Positions 35,001-42,422 of a stretch of 64,000 nt of DNA are shown in pieces. The notes under the pieces were generated by a model. The model was not told the DNA's origin, did no database searches, and saw only the letters and a list, made by a program, of their open reading frames with translations. The translations under genes were made by a program, and so were the position numbers. The number at the start of each line of letters is the position of its first letter. Within the stretch, counting starts at the first letter, position 1. The DNA is from Gillisia sp. (GTDB taxonomy: Bacteria > Bacteroidota > Bacteroidia > Flavobacteriales > Flavobacteriaceae): contig JAGXIL010000024.1 in assembly GCA_024635655.1 (NCBI GenBank), positions 124,001 to 188,000 of the forward strand, read 5' to 3'.

Positions 35001-35763
35001 TGATGAACTGGATTTCGATTATAACAGAACAAGAATCGGTCTTTATGGAGCTGAGGTAGGCTTTGTAAGGAAAACACCTTTTGGAAGTTATTTTGGATAT
35101 ATGGCCAATTTTGAGGGAATAAAAGTTGATGATACAGATGGCAGATTTATTACTGAAGAATTTGAACCACAGGATCCGGAATTCTTTGAAAGAAAATTCT
35201 TCGGAGGTTTAGAAGGTACTTACCGCTACGAAAGTTATGATAATACTTTAAACCCAAGCCGCGGAATGAAATTTGAAATGGTAGCAGGAGGTAAAGCAAA
35301 TCTTGAAGAAGTGAATGATAACTTTGGATATTTTAAACCATATCTTGAATTTTACAATGCCTTAACGCGGAACAGAAAATTAGTTTTAAATACCAGAACT
35401 CAGGCACATTTTAATATAGGAGATGATTATGAATTTTACCAGGCAGCTGTCCTGGGTGGCAATACAGGCCTAAGAGGTTACAGATGGCAACGTTTTACCG
35501 GAAAAACGGCTTTTGCTGCCGGAGCAGACCTTCGGTATAGTTTTAATCAGTTCAAAACTTCTTTTCTGCCCTTTCAAATAGGAATATTCGGAGGTTACGA
35601 CGTTGGAAGGGTTTGGGTGAAAAATGACATTAGTAATGAATGGCACGATAGTTACGGTGGCGGATTTTGGGTAAATAGTGCAGAAGCTGTAAGTGGAACT
35701 TTCAGCTTGTTTGGGAGCGAAGATGGACTCCGGTTTTCTTTTGGATTTGGCCTTAGCTTTTAG
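32035..35763 (+). CDS. Lipoprotein: metallophosphoesterase, kinase-like middle region, outer-membrane barrel
   Basis: 1242 residues. The signal peptide ends at the lipobox LYGC. A calcineurin-like phosphoesterase follows (about 45-340) with the metal ligands GDGGY, GDNIYPDG, GNHDWY, HHPLF and GHEH. Residues about 440-660 contain MGGGHQTISLRV, YNLRRIKKS, DDVYMIEERP, GDWDRHQDQWRW and IPRDRDQVF, which read like the glycine loop, lysine region, hinge, catalytic loop and metal aspartate of an atypical HipA/CotH/Fam20-like kinase. From about 890 to the terminal phenylalanine (GFGLSF) it is a BamA/surface-antigen type beta-barrel. It should sit in the outer membrane. The phosphoesterase and barrel calls are firm; the kinase-like reading is an inference. 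Confidence 0.8.
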   Translation: MKKNNIFLTFLSLLVLYGCATSDPKYREGEPTDNFSYPSNKKIEKSFYLIGDGGYSPPGGTSEGLIAFKDFLDSVKVTANYTIFLGDNIYPDGMPLEDSPDREAAEYRLDAQLDAIEKYDGNVIFIPGNHDWYNKGIPGVERQEEYLEERLGDQLIWSPKTGCGLEIVDISDDIQLIVIDSQWYLTDWDNHPLVNKDCAEIKTREAMFLEVESELKKSQNKTVIIALHHPLFTNGVHGGQYNFDQHLFPSQKKIPVPILGSLATLIRTTGGVSIQDAQNERYKSLVKRLQTIGNNAERLIFVSGHEHSIQYIEHDNIKQIVSGSGSKASYATLSDDGLFAYPGQGFAVYDVFEDGSSWASFYGNENNKAKLLYQKEVHPAPEYFNTSVLPESFAETVTTSIYPLDETDKGDVFTTLWGERYREIYGEEIEFKTADLDTLYGGLTPMRMGGGHQTISLRVKDSLDREYNLRRIKKSAVQYIQAVAFKDKPVEEQFENTVAEDLLKDLYTASHPFAFLAVPTLAAAVNVNYTNPEIYYLPKQKGLERYNVVHGDDVYMIEERPEENWKGANNFGNANHDIVSTSGMFERLRRDEKYALNEEAYVRARIFDMLVGDWDRHQDQWRWAEIEDEEGNRTFEPIPRDRDQVFSNYDGAFFGTLRALAGFSKQFGVYGEDIEDVKWFNIAAIGLDRELTQNVGKDTWLEQAKFIQENLSDEVIREAFETLPPETRGEVTESIVEDLKGRRENIVDITKRYYDHMAKLAVVTGTDKDDFVEITRLPNGETKIKISRIKDGEKSDVVSDKIYKKDETEEIWVYGLDDDDIFEVTGDEKQDLIFIRAIGGHNNDVYRVADNSGRKVKIYDHRTRPNTVESAGNAKVRLRDNYEQNTFDKDKKVFNSGTFTPGFGYNPDDGFKIGLQNSFVTNGFKRNPFTAKHTLAAGYYFATSGFDLAYRGEFAYILGNFNLAIGAYYSSPNSANNFFGFGNETQNFDDELDFDYNRTRIGLYGAEVGFVRKTPFGSYFGYMANFEGIKVDDTDGRFITEEFEPQDPEFFERKFFGGLEGTYRYESYDNTLNPSRGMKFEMVAGGKANLEEVNDNFGYFKPYLEFYNALTRNRKLVLNTRTQAHFNIGDDYEFYQAAVLGGNTGLRGYRWQRFTGKTAFAAGADLRYSFNQFKTSFLPFQIGIFGGYDVGRVWVKNDISNEWHDSYGGGFWVNSAEAVSGTFSLFGSEDGLRFSFGFGLSF

Positions 35764-35802
35764 ATAAGTTCCCTGATTACTTTCAGAAGATATTAGATAA
35801 CT

Positions 35803-35829
35803 GCCCCTTTTTTTAGAAGGGGCTTTTTT
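35803..35829 (+). terminator. Intrinsic terminator after the phosphoesterase-barrel gene
   Basis: Stem GCCCCTT / AAGGGGC with a seven-base loop, followed by TTTTTT; 39 bases after the stop. The remaining bases up to the next gene show only the minus-strand terminator listed separately. Confidence 0.85.
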
Positions 35830-36090
35830 ATGAAAGTGAAAGAACCCGTTTCAAGAATAATTTTTTCTCATCTTTATTTTGGAAAGGAAAAGCATTTATT
35901 TTATTAATAAATTCTTTTCTCAAAGAAATACAGATTCTGAATATCACCTTACTGTTTTCTCAAACTCATTTAGACTTATTTAAAAAGAAATAGAGATTAA
36001 GCCTTTTGATTTTTTAAGGAGAAGAGAAGAGCTGCTGAGATTGTACCGGAGCAGTTTAATTGATTTTTGGATATTCAGGGGCTAAAAGAT

Positions 36091-36122
36091 AAAAGTCCAT
36101 CCAGGATGAGGATGGAACTTTT
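36091..36122 (-). terminator. Terminator of the dps-mscS unit
   Basis: On the minus strand, arms AAAAGTTCCATCC and GGATGGACTTTT (one bulged base) are followed by ATCTTTT, 61 bases after the mscS stop. Confidence 0.7.
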
Positions 36123-36182
36123 ATGGATTTATATCCCAGGCTTTTTTTCAAAAAGAATTGTTTTACCTGTTTTTTTATGTTA

Positions 36183-37070
36183 CTAATTCTCTTCTCCAGG
36201 TTTATTAATGGAAAGTTTATTGGTAAAATCAATAGTTCTGATAGGAAATGGAATATTAATATCATTTTCATCAAACCTTTTCTTAAGAGCAATAATGGCT
36301 TTATTTTTTGCCTGAAGGATATCTCTTTGCTTATTGACATCTGTCCAAAAGCGGACTACAAAATTTATAGAACTATCAGCAAATTCTTTGTACATAAACT
36401 CAACCTCCTCATTTCCTCTTTGAGGGAAAAGGTTTTGCATGGTTTTGATAGTAAGGTCCTGTACAAATTCCAGATCAGAGTTATATGCAACTCCGCAATC
36501 CAGCATTACCCTTGAGCGGCTCGTGCGGCTAAAGTTTTTAAAGGGCTCTTCAATAATCTTTGAATTTGGGATCACAACCAAATTATTATCAGATTCCTTT
36601 ATTACAATGCTTCGCAAATTTATTTCGGTAACAAAACCGGCATAATCATTTGTTTCGATCCAATCTCCAATCTGTAGTTCCGGTAAGAAACTCAAGATCA
36701 CACCAGAAAAGGTGTTATTGAGGGTTCCCTGCAGGGCCAAACCTATTGCTAAACCAACTACCCCGGCACCGGCAAGTACAGATGTTAAAATTGTATTCAG
36801 GTTCAGAATTCCTAAGGCAACAAAAAATCCTATAAGAATAATAATGACCTTAAAAACCTTTACTGTAATTTCTCGTATGGAATCTTGCCGAACTTTTAAT
36901 CTCAGAATTCTGTTTAATCCTTTAGCGGCCAATTTGGCTGCTATAATAAACAGAAAAAATACTAAAATGGCCGTAATAAAATTGGGTAAGCCAAGAATTA
37001 AAGAATCTAACCAACCGGCTAATTTTTCCCATAAATTATTAAAGGACTCATTAATGTCAAACTCTTCCAA
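36183..37070 (-). CDS. mscS: Small-conductance mechanosensitive channel (MscS family)
   Basis: 295 residues with three N-terminal membrane segments. The pore helix and beta-domain are typical: GVVGLAIGLALQGTLNNTFSG, then LQIGDWIETNDYAGFVTEI and VVIPNSKIIEEPFKNFSR. It opens under membrane tension to release solutes in the inner membrane. Its length matches the short MscS type. It is 26 bases downstream of dps on the same strand, so the two are probably co-transcribed, consistent with a stress-response unit. Confidence 0.93.
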   Translation of the reverse strand: MEEFDINESFNNLWEKLAGWLDSLILGLPNFITAILVFFLFIIAAKLAAKGLNRILRLKVRQDSIREITVKVFKVIIILIGFFVALGILNLNTILTSVLAGAGVVGLAIGLALQGTLNNTFSGVILSFLPELQIGDWIETNDYAGFVTEINLRSIVIKESDNNLVVIPNSKIIEEPFKNFSRTSRSRVMLDCGVAYNSDLEFVQDLTIKTMQNLFPQRGNEEVEFMYKEFADSSINFVVRFWTDVNKQRDILQAKNKAIIALKKRFDENDINIPFPIRTIDFTNKLSINKPGEEN

Positions 37071-37096
37071 GTGCAGTATTTTAGATTAAATGAAGA

Positions 37097-37588
37097 TTAC
37101 GCTGGTTTGTGATTTTGGCTGGTTTTCATTTTCCAGGCATCCAACATCCAGCTTGTTTTTTCCAGTTCCCGGATATAAGCGCCAATGAGGTCAATAGTCC
37201 CTTCATCTCCACCTTTTTCAGCTGCATCTATTACTTTTCGCATTTGATTAAGTATTACCCCATGATCGTCAAGAAGAATTTCTATCATTTTAGTATCAGA
37301 GAGATCTGATGAAGATTCTTTTAAGTTGGAAGATTTTAGGTAATCACTTAAATTACTTGTTGGCTGGAATCGCAAGGTTAATATTCGCTCTGCAATTTCA
37401 TCTACCTTTAATTTTGCATCATCATATAATTCCTCGAATTTTTCGTGAAGATCAAAGAAATTTTTTCCGATAACATTCCAGTGAAAATTTCTAAGTTTTT
37501 GATAATAAATGTGATAATCTGCAAGCAACGTATTAAGCTCCTGAACAGTCTTATTCGTTTTTTCTTCATCTAATCCTAAGTAGCTCAT
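37097..37588 (-). CDS. dps: Dps-family DNA-binding ferritin-like protein
   Basis: 163 residues, a four-helix ferritin-like fold. The Dps ferroxidase ligands are visible in NFHWNVIGKNFFDLHEKFEELYDDAK, and the second conserved block in LDDHGVILNQMRKVIDAAEKGGDEGT. Dodecameric Dps oxidises and stores iron and protects DNA in starvation and oxidative stress. A full-consensus promoter lies just upstream. Followed by mscS on the same strand. Confidence 0.93.
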   Translation of the reverse strand: MSYLGLDEEKTNKTVQELNTLLADYHIYYQKLRNFHWNVIGKNFFDLHEKFEELYDDAKLKVDEIAERILTLRFQPTSNLSDYLKSSNLKESSSDLSDTKMIEILLDDHGVILNQMRKVIDAAEKGGDEGTIDLIGAYIRELEKTSWMLDAWKMKTSQNHKPA

Positions 37589-37620
37589 AGTTTTTATTTA
37601 TTATTTCTAATTATTCCATA

Positions 37621-37651
37621 CAAAAATACAATAGCACCGACGGTTATGCAA
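37621..37651 (-). promoter_or_regulatory. Consensus promoter upstream of dps
   Basis: Minus strand TTG (37651-37649), 20 bases, TATTTTTG (37628-37621): a full match to the Bacteroidota promoter consensus, with the -7 box 32 bases before the ATG. Confidence 0.7.
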
Positions 37652-37688
37652 TTTTGTCGAGTTTTTTTAGTACTATTTTAACGGGGGA

Positions 37689-38009
37689 TTAATCTACTGG
37701 CCGGTTTGATTTTAAATTAAGTTTATCCAGCATTCCTTTAGATATTTGGCCTCCCGAGATGCCATAACCATCTACCAGTACCCCTTTTTTACCATTATCA
37801 GTGGTAATAGCGTAAAGAATAGCATTGTCGTCGGGATTACTTGGTCCTTCAAATCTTAAGACTTTATCAACATTAAATTGATTGATACTATAAGTCTCTT
37901 CTTCCGATTTAATTTCTATTTTTTCGTCGAGAAGATTAAAATCATATTCATATCCTTCCTCGAGTTTCAATTTATTAATTGCCTGAGATAGTGTTCCGTA
38001 GTCTTTCAT
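37689..38009 (-). CDS. Small conserved protein annotated in relatives as phosphoribosylpyrophosphate synthetase
   Basis: 106 residues. The pattern MKDYGTLSQAINKLKLEEGY, FNVDKVLRFEGPSNPDDNAILYA, GVLVDGYG is typical of a small Bacteroidota family commonly labelled phosphoribosylpyrophosphate synthetase. It is about a third of the size of real Prs and lacks the Prs PRPP loop, so that label is probably wrong. Likely a soluble cytoplasmic protein of unknown function. It lies between dps and a small membrane protein gene, on the same strand as both. Confidence 0.7.
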   Translation of the reverse strand: MKDYGTLSQAINKLKLEEGYEYDFNLLDEKIEIKSEEETYSINQFNVDKVLRFEGPSNPDDNAILYAITTDNGKKGVLVDGYGISGGQISKGMLDKLNLKSNRPVD

Positions 38010-38103
38010 TTGTTGATTTGTTTAATCGTTTAAGATACTCTTGCTTTTGAAGATTCCCAAGGAGAAATCTCTCTTTAGTATAAGTTTAACGCGGGTTGAG
38101 CCT

Positions 38104-38241
38104 TTATCGGTTTTTGCCAGATTTTCTAAAAAATCCGAAGGGGATGGCAAAGAAAATAAACAAATACCAGCCCGTGACCAGACCAATTATAGTTATGGCC
38201 GCAGCTACAAAGTAGAACCAGTACATTCTCAAGAATCTCAT
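38104..38241 (-). CDS. Small membrane protein, 45 residues (not in the ORF track)
   Basis: A complete minus-strand frame starting MRFLRMYWFYFVAAAITIIG and ending FGFFRKSGKNR. It has one or two hydrophobic segments, an aromatic N-terminal interface and a basic C-terminal tail, which is coherent for a one-gene membrane peptide. The ATG at 38241 lies four bases downstream of the GT10 stop, so it may be read with that gene. The 73-residue plus-strand ORF at 38041 overlaps it and looks like its shadow. Function unknown. Confidence 0.55.
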   Translation of the reverse strand: MRFLRMYWFYFVAAAITIIGLVTGWYLFIFFAIPFGFFRKSGKNR

Positions 38242-38245
38242 GGGA

Positions 38246-39250
38246 TCAAGATTTTTCTTTAGAAGGTAATAAGAAACTATAAAACTTCCTGATTTTTAAA
38301 TATTTCTTTTTAGTCAATAAAAGGTCCTTTAGATTTTTCTCATAGTTTTTTGCGGCTCCATGCAATGGTCTTTTTCCAACGTTTGTCTTATCCTTATTGA
38401 AAATTTGCTGTAAAAATTCGAGAAGTTTCTTGCTTTTCAAATTATCGGGAATAGCATTATTTTTAAAGGCGGGTTCATTTATCATAGAAAGATAAAGTTC
38501 CTCGTTTTGATCTATTTCTTTTACTTTAAGAATAACTTCATCAAAGCTTTCATAATCGTGGCAATTAATAAAAGCTGCAGGGTTGAAATCCTTTGCTACA
38601 TCCGGATTTCCCCAGTATATAGGAATGGTATTGGAAATAAAAGCGTGCATTATTTTTTCTGTAGTATAACCGGGAGAATACGAATTTTCAAAGGCAATAG
38701 AGAATTTACATTGGGATTGGAAATCAATTTTAGTAAACATCCAGTCGCTGGCAAATCGTTCCCCAACGGGTATGGAAATATTATTTAAATGAGTGCCGGG
38801 TGAGGAAACCGGTCTATAGGCACTAAGAAGGTGGAAAAAATTATCCCGTGTGGGATCTGCATTTGAATTTGAGTAAATAAAATTGCAAAAGTAATTTTCA
38901 GCATGAATATCCTGCAGGGAAATTTTTGGAACTTTAGTTAATTGCTCAAATTGGCCATAATAAAATGCGAAGTTAGGATACCTTAAATATCTGTCCTCAA
39001 ATTGAATATAATCAAAACCAATGGCATAATCACAAAGATTAAAATCGGGTTTTAAATTTTCACCGGTGTAGAAAATACGTACGCAATCATAATTTAAAAA
39101 TTCCCTGCCGTAACAGGAATAAATAAGATAATCTGGGCTAGCTTTATTTAATTCTATTTTATATGATTCAGATAAAAGGTCAAGGAAATAGTTGTCTTTA
39201 GGTTCAAACCCGGGATAAAAATCTGTAAACCACAATTTTATTGTTTTCAT
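38246..39250 (-). CDS. GT10 family (alpha-1,3-type) fucosyltransferase
   Basis: 334 residues. The GT10 donor-binding block is clear: FSIAFENSYSPGYTTEKIMH followed by IPIYWGNPDVAKDFNP. GT10 enzymes transfer fucose from GDP-fucose, usually to GlcNAc in alpha-1,3 or 1,4 linkage; they are cytoplasmic and act before export of the glycan. No GDP-fucose synthesis genes are in the window. It marks the left border of the polysaccharide locus and is transcribed away from the main gene array. Specificity within the family cannot be read from sequence. Confidence 0.88.
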   Translation of the reverse strand: MKTIKLWFTDFYPGFEPKDNYFLDLLSESYKIELNKASPDYLIYSCYGREFLNYDCVRIFYTGENLKPDFNLCDYAIGFDYIQFEDRYLRYPNFAFYYGQFEQLTKVPKISLQDIHAENYFCNFIYSNSNADPTRDNFFHLLSAYRPVSSPGTHLNNISIPVGERFASDWMFTKIDFQSQCKFSIAFENSYSPGYTTEKIMHAFISNTIPIYWGNPDVAKDFNPAAFINCHDYESFDEVILKVKEIDQNEELYLSMINEPAFKNNAIPDNLKSKKLLEFLQQIFNKDKTNVGKRPLHGAAKNYEKNLKDLLLTKKKYLKIRKFYSFLLPSKEKS

Positions 39251-39463
39251 AATTTGCTTAAGAATAAACTAGCAGTAGGACTTTCAGCATTCAAGTCCCA
39301 ATATGTTTTGGGTTTTTATATAAATAGTATTGGATATTCCATTTGTCCAATAAAAATTGGATTTGTTTTTATTACTAAGGCAAAGTAATAATTTTATTTA
39401 AACAAAATGAGGGGGATTAGGGAAGTATTCCATATTATCATTCAATAACTGATGAGGCAAAAA

Positions 39464-39745
39464 AATCAATAATAGGCGGTGCAGGTTTTTAGAATCCCAC
39501 GTAGTGCGGTTATTTGTATATGAATCTTCTTGATATAATATTTGTTAACCTGACTCCCACCTATGCGGGAAAATTTGAGAATTTAGAAGATATAGAAGAA
39601 GCTTTAATTTACACCTTTCATAAAGCAGATATAAACCATGCAACTCTCAGTTTCCTGAAAAGTTGATTCTTTGTAAAGATAGATTGGTGAAAATTTTACT
39701 AACGGAACTTACCGAAATTTCTATGAGGAGCAGTATAGAAAACAG
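39464..39745 (+). pseudogene. Decayed rmlB (dTDP-glucose 4,6-dehydratase) remnant with internal deletion
   Basis: The 548-base gap between the two fucosyltransferase genes holds a broken plus-strand rmlB. GGCGGTGCAGGTTTT, then after a one-base loss CACGTAGTGCGGTTATTTGT, mirrors the GGAGFIGSHVVRLFV start of the intact gene at 50654. The frame from 39520 gives VNLTPTYAGKFENLEDIEEA and YTFHKADIN, matching YNLDELTYAGNLENVKDIE and YTFLKADIN. It then jumps to ENFTNGTYRNFYEEQY, matching the RmlB C-terminus KNVTSGKYQEYYDKQY. About 270 central residues are missing. Confidence 0.78.
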
Positions 39746-39798
39746 AATATAAGGATTTTAGCAAATTTCGCAGATAGGTGGAAGGAGATTTTCCCGGT

Positions 39799-40734
39799 TT
39801 ACCATAAAACCCAGGAATCATAATCCAGACAAAAACATTTTTCTTCTCCAATTCTCATTCCCATAAAACCTCCGGGGTTTGAGCTGTAGGTTCCTATAAA
39901 CTTATCAGCCTCGGCACAAATATCAAGGCTGGCAAAAAGCTTTAGGTGCTGAAGGTACTTTTTATCTTTGTCCAATTTTGTAAATTCTGAATGATCATAT
40001 CCTCGTTCAGCAGGTGAACAAAGCGTATAGAAATCCCAATCTCCATAGGACTTTTCGAGTTCTTCAATTACAGAGAAGGAGTCGGTTAATATAAATGCTG
40101 CTTTTTCAGTGTATACGCCCATTGCTTTCTCCATATACTTGTGGACAGAATATGTTTTTGTTTCTTTGATTTTATCTCCTTCCCTTATGTGAATGCTTAG
40201 GAAATTCTTCGGCATCACAACAGTTTTTTTATAATTTTCTACTAGTTTTTGACTAATGGTATTGTAATGCCAAATCATTTGAATGATTGTTTTGGTAGCC
40301 TCAAGTAATGGAGCATCAATAAGTTTTAATTCTGGAAAAGTAAATCTTTTATTAGCAAATTCCTCAGTTCGAAAATTTTCCCATAAATCCTGAGTTAAAA
40401 AATCGTCTCCGGATAAATATTTTAAAACTATTGGTGGATAGGATTTAGCATTTCTCATTTGATAAGCTCTCCTGTTATATCTGCTATGCAGAAAAAAAGT
40501 TTTTTCTTCACAAAAAGGTTCGAAAAAATCTGTCCAACCCCTGGAAAGTGCAAAATTTCCTTTTTTTGAATACAGAGAAAAGTTAATTTGGTTTTCAAGA
40601 CAGTATATCATTGCTAACACCATATTATTGAATTCCGAAAAAAAACCGGCCTCAGCTCCAAGGTGAAAGGTTACTTTTTTCTGAAATGAATTATTTAACC
40701 GGGTGTAGCTGTTTAATAATTCTGCTCTATTCAT
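39799..40734 (-). CDS. Putative alpha-1,6-type fucosyltransferase (FUT8/NodZ-like)
   Basis: 311 residues, soluble. FLSIHIREGDKIKETKTYSV carries the H-x-R-x-GD/TD donor motif of the NodZ/FUT8/O-FucT group. AAFILTDSFSVIEELEKSYG and DKFIGTYSSNPGGFMGMR match the downstream conserved blocks of that fold. It would transfer fucose from GDP-fucose to a sugar acceptor in the cytoplasm. It is transcribed toward the rmlB remnant and divergently from the wzx operon. The GT family number is less certain than the fold; another GDP-sugar donor is possible. Confidence 0.65.
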   Translation of the reverse strand: MNRAELLNSYTRLNNSFQKKVTFHLGAEAGFFSEFNNMVLAMIYCLENQINFSLYSKKGNFALSRGWTDFFEPFCEEKTFFLHSRYNRRAYQMRNAKSYPPIVLKYLSGDDFLTQDLWENFRTEEFANKRFTFPELKLIDAPLLEATKTIIQMIWHYNTISQKLVENYKKTVVMPKNFLSIHIREGDKIKETKTYSVHKYMEKAMGVYTEKAAFILTDSFSVIEELEKSYGDWDFYTLCSPAERGYDHSEFTKLDKDKKYLQHLKLFASLDICAEADKFIGTYSSNPGGFMGMRIGEEKCFCLDYDSWVLW

Positions 40735-40841
40735 TAAGTTTGGCTTAGTAATTATTGTAACTATAAATTTATATGATTAAAATATCTTCTTCCAAAACAA
40801 AGAAGGGAAAAATAATTCACACCGCTACTCTTAATAAAAAT

Positions 40842-40869
40842 TGAAGGATGACACTAAATTATAAATTTG
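40842..40869 (+). promoter_or_regulatory. Candidate promoter of the polysaccharide operon
   Basis: TTG (40842-40844), 17 bases, TAAATTTG (40862-40869): full match at -7 with spacing at the short end of the known range. It predicts a leader of about 110 bases before wzx. Confidence 0.5.
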
Positions 40870-40985
40870 GTTTTTATTCCTGATGTTAAAGCTTTCTAAG
40901 CTATACTTCAAGAACTAACTCTAAAAAGGATACATTCGTAAAAAATAATTGGTTTAATTAATCCTGTGATATAGATCTTTATTAG

Positions 40986-42422
40986 ATGTCCTTAAAAAAG
41001 AAAGCAGCCATAAGTCTGGTTTGGACCTATACTCAACAATTCGGAAATCAGTTAATAGGTTTTGTTGTTTCCCTTATTTTAGCCAGGGTCTTATTACCGG
41101 AGGAATTTGGACTTATTGGTATGATAACAGTTGTAGTGGCTGTAGGAAATGTGCTTTTGGACGGAGGACTCACAAAATCTTTAATTCGTGAACCCGACTG
41201 TGATCAGGACGATTATTCCACAGTATTTTCTTTTCATCTCTTTGCCAGTATCTTCATTTATCTTATTGTTTACCTTATCGCTCCTTTTATAGCTGATTTC
41301 TATGAGCAGCCGGAGCTTACCGCTATTACAAGAATATATAGTTTATCTATAATTATTACCTCTTTCTCAGTTGTTCAAATGGCGAGGCTAACTAAAATAA
41401 TGGACTTCAAAACACTGGCCATTATTGCTATTCCGGCTTCTATTGTGGGAGGGGTTGTGGGAGTGGGGATGGCCTATACAGGTTTTGGAGTATGGAGCCT
41501 TGTATGGAGCAGCCTGGTAACCTCTACGGTTAGTACCGTACATTTGTGGATATATTCAGATTGGATACCTAGTATACAGTTTAATAAAAAGAAATTTCAA
41601 AAACATTTTAACTTTGGTTATAAGTTGACATTATCTGATTTTTTGAACAGAATTTTTAACAACATTTTTTTAATTGTAATTGGAAAGTATTTTTCGGCTG
41701 CTCAACTTGGTTTTTACACCCGGGCCGAAACTATGAAACAACTTCCCGTAGTGAATATTACAAATGCTTTAAATAAAGTAACTTACCCTTTATTTGTAAC
41801 TATTCAAGATGATGATGTAAGGTTAAAAAGGGTTTATAAAAAACTTATGCTTATGGTGATGTTTATTGTCACACCAATTTTAATCTTCCTCGCCGTTTTG
41901 GCAGAGCCTGTTTTTGTTTTTCTTTTTACAGACAAATGGTTACCTGCAGTTCCTTATTTTCAAATCCTGTGTATAACCGGAATCCTATTTCCATTACATT
42001 CCTATAACCTTACAATTTTAAATGTCAAGGGACGCAGTGATCTCTTTTTAAAACTGGAAGTTATAAAGAAAATTATAATCGTGCTCACCATTGCAGTGGC
42101 GATTCCATTTGGAATTATAGCCTTATTGTACGGGCAGGTAATCATTTCTATTGTCGCATTTTTTATAAATGCCCGCTATACTAAAAGATTTATTAGCTAC
42201 ACCGGCTGGGAGCAGTTAAAAGATGTTATTCCGATACTCATTTTAGCAGTTTTTGCCGGTTCAGCAATATTTTTTCTTGATAATTTTGGTCTTCAGGATC
42301 AAACTTACATTATAAGGATTGTTTTGGGAGGGCTTATGGGGACTGCAATTTATTTGTTGATTGCTTATCTTCTAAAATTTAGCAGTCTTTCAGAATTCAC
42401 AAATTTAATACTCAAAAAGTGA
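40986..42422 (+). CDS. wzx: Lipopolysaccharide/EPS flippase, Wzx (MOP superfamily, WzxC-like)
   Basis: 478 residues with 12-14 predicted membrane segments. The N-terminus SLKKKAAISLVWTYTQQFGN and the block ARVLLPEEFGLIGMITVV are typical of WzxC-like translocases. It flips undecaprenyl-linked oligosaccharides across the inner membrane, so the locus probably uses a Wzx/Wzy route. It is the first gene of the long plus-strand array, and its stop overlaps the GTG start of the next gene (GTGA), implying coupling. A Wzy polymerase has not been clearly identified; the large membrane proteins at 43521 and 58382 are candidates. Confidence 0.9.
   Translation: MSLKKKAAISLVWTYTQQFGNQLIGFVVSLILARVLLPEEFGLIGMITVVVAVGNVLLDGGLTKSLIREPDCDQDDYSTVFSFHLFASIFIYLIVYLIAPFIADFYEQPELTAITRIYSLSIIITSFSVVQMARLTKIMDFKTLAIIAIPASIVGGVVGVGMAYTGFGVWSLVWSSLVTSTVSTVHLWIYSDWIPSIQFNKKKFQKHFNFGYKLTLSDFLNRIFNNIFLIVIGKYFSAAQLGFYTRAETMKQLPVVNITNALNKVTYPLFVTIQDDDVRLKRVYKKLMLMVMFIVTPILIFLAVLAEPVFVFLFTDKWLPAVPYFQILCITGILFPLHSYNLTILNVKGRSDLFLKLEVIKKIIIVLTIAVAIPFGIIALLYGQVIISIVAFFINARYTKRFISYTGWEQLKDVIPILILAVFAGSAIFFLDNFGLQDQTYIIRIVLGGLMGTAIYLLIAYLLKFSSLSEFTNLILKK

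Noticed and set aside
36056-36340. 94-residue minus-strand ORF at the mscS 3' end
   Set aside because: Out of frame with mscS and crosses its terminator hairpin.
38041-38262. 73-residue plus-strand ORF
   Set aside because: Lies opposite the better-supported 45-residue membrane protein and overlaps the GT10 end.
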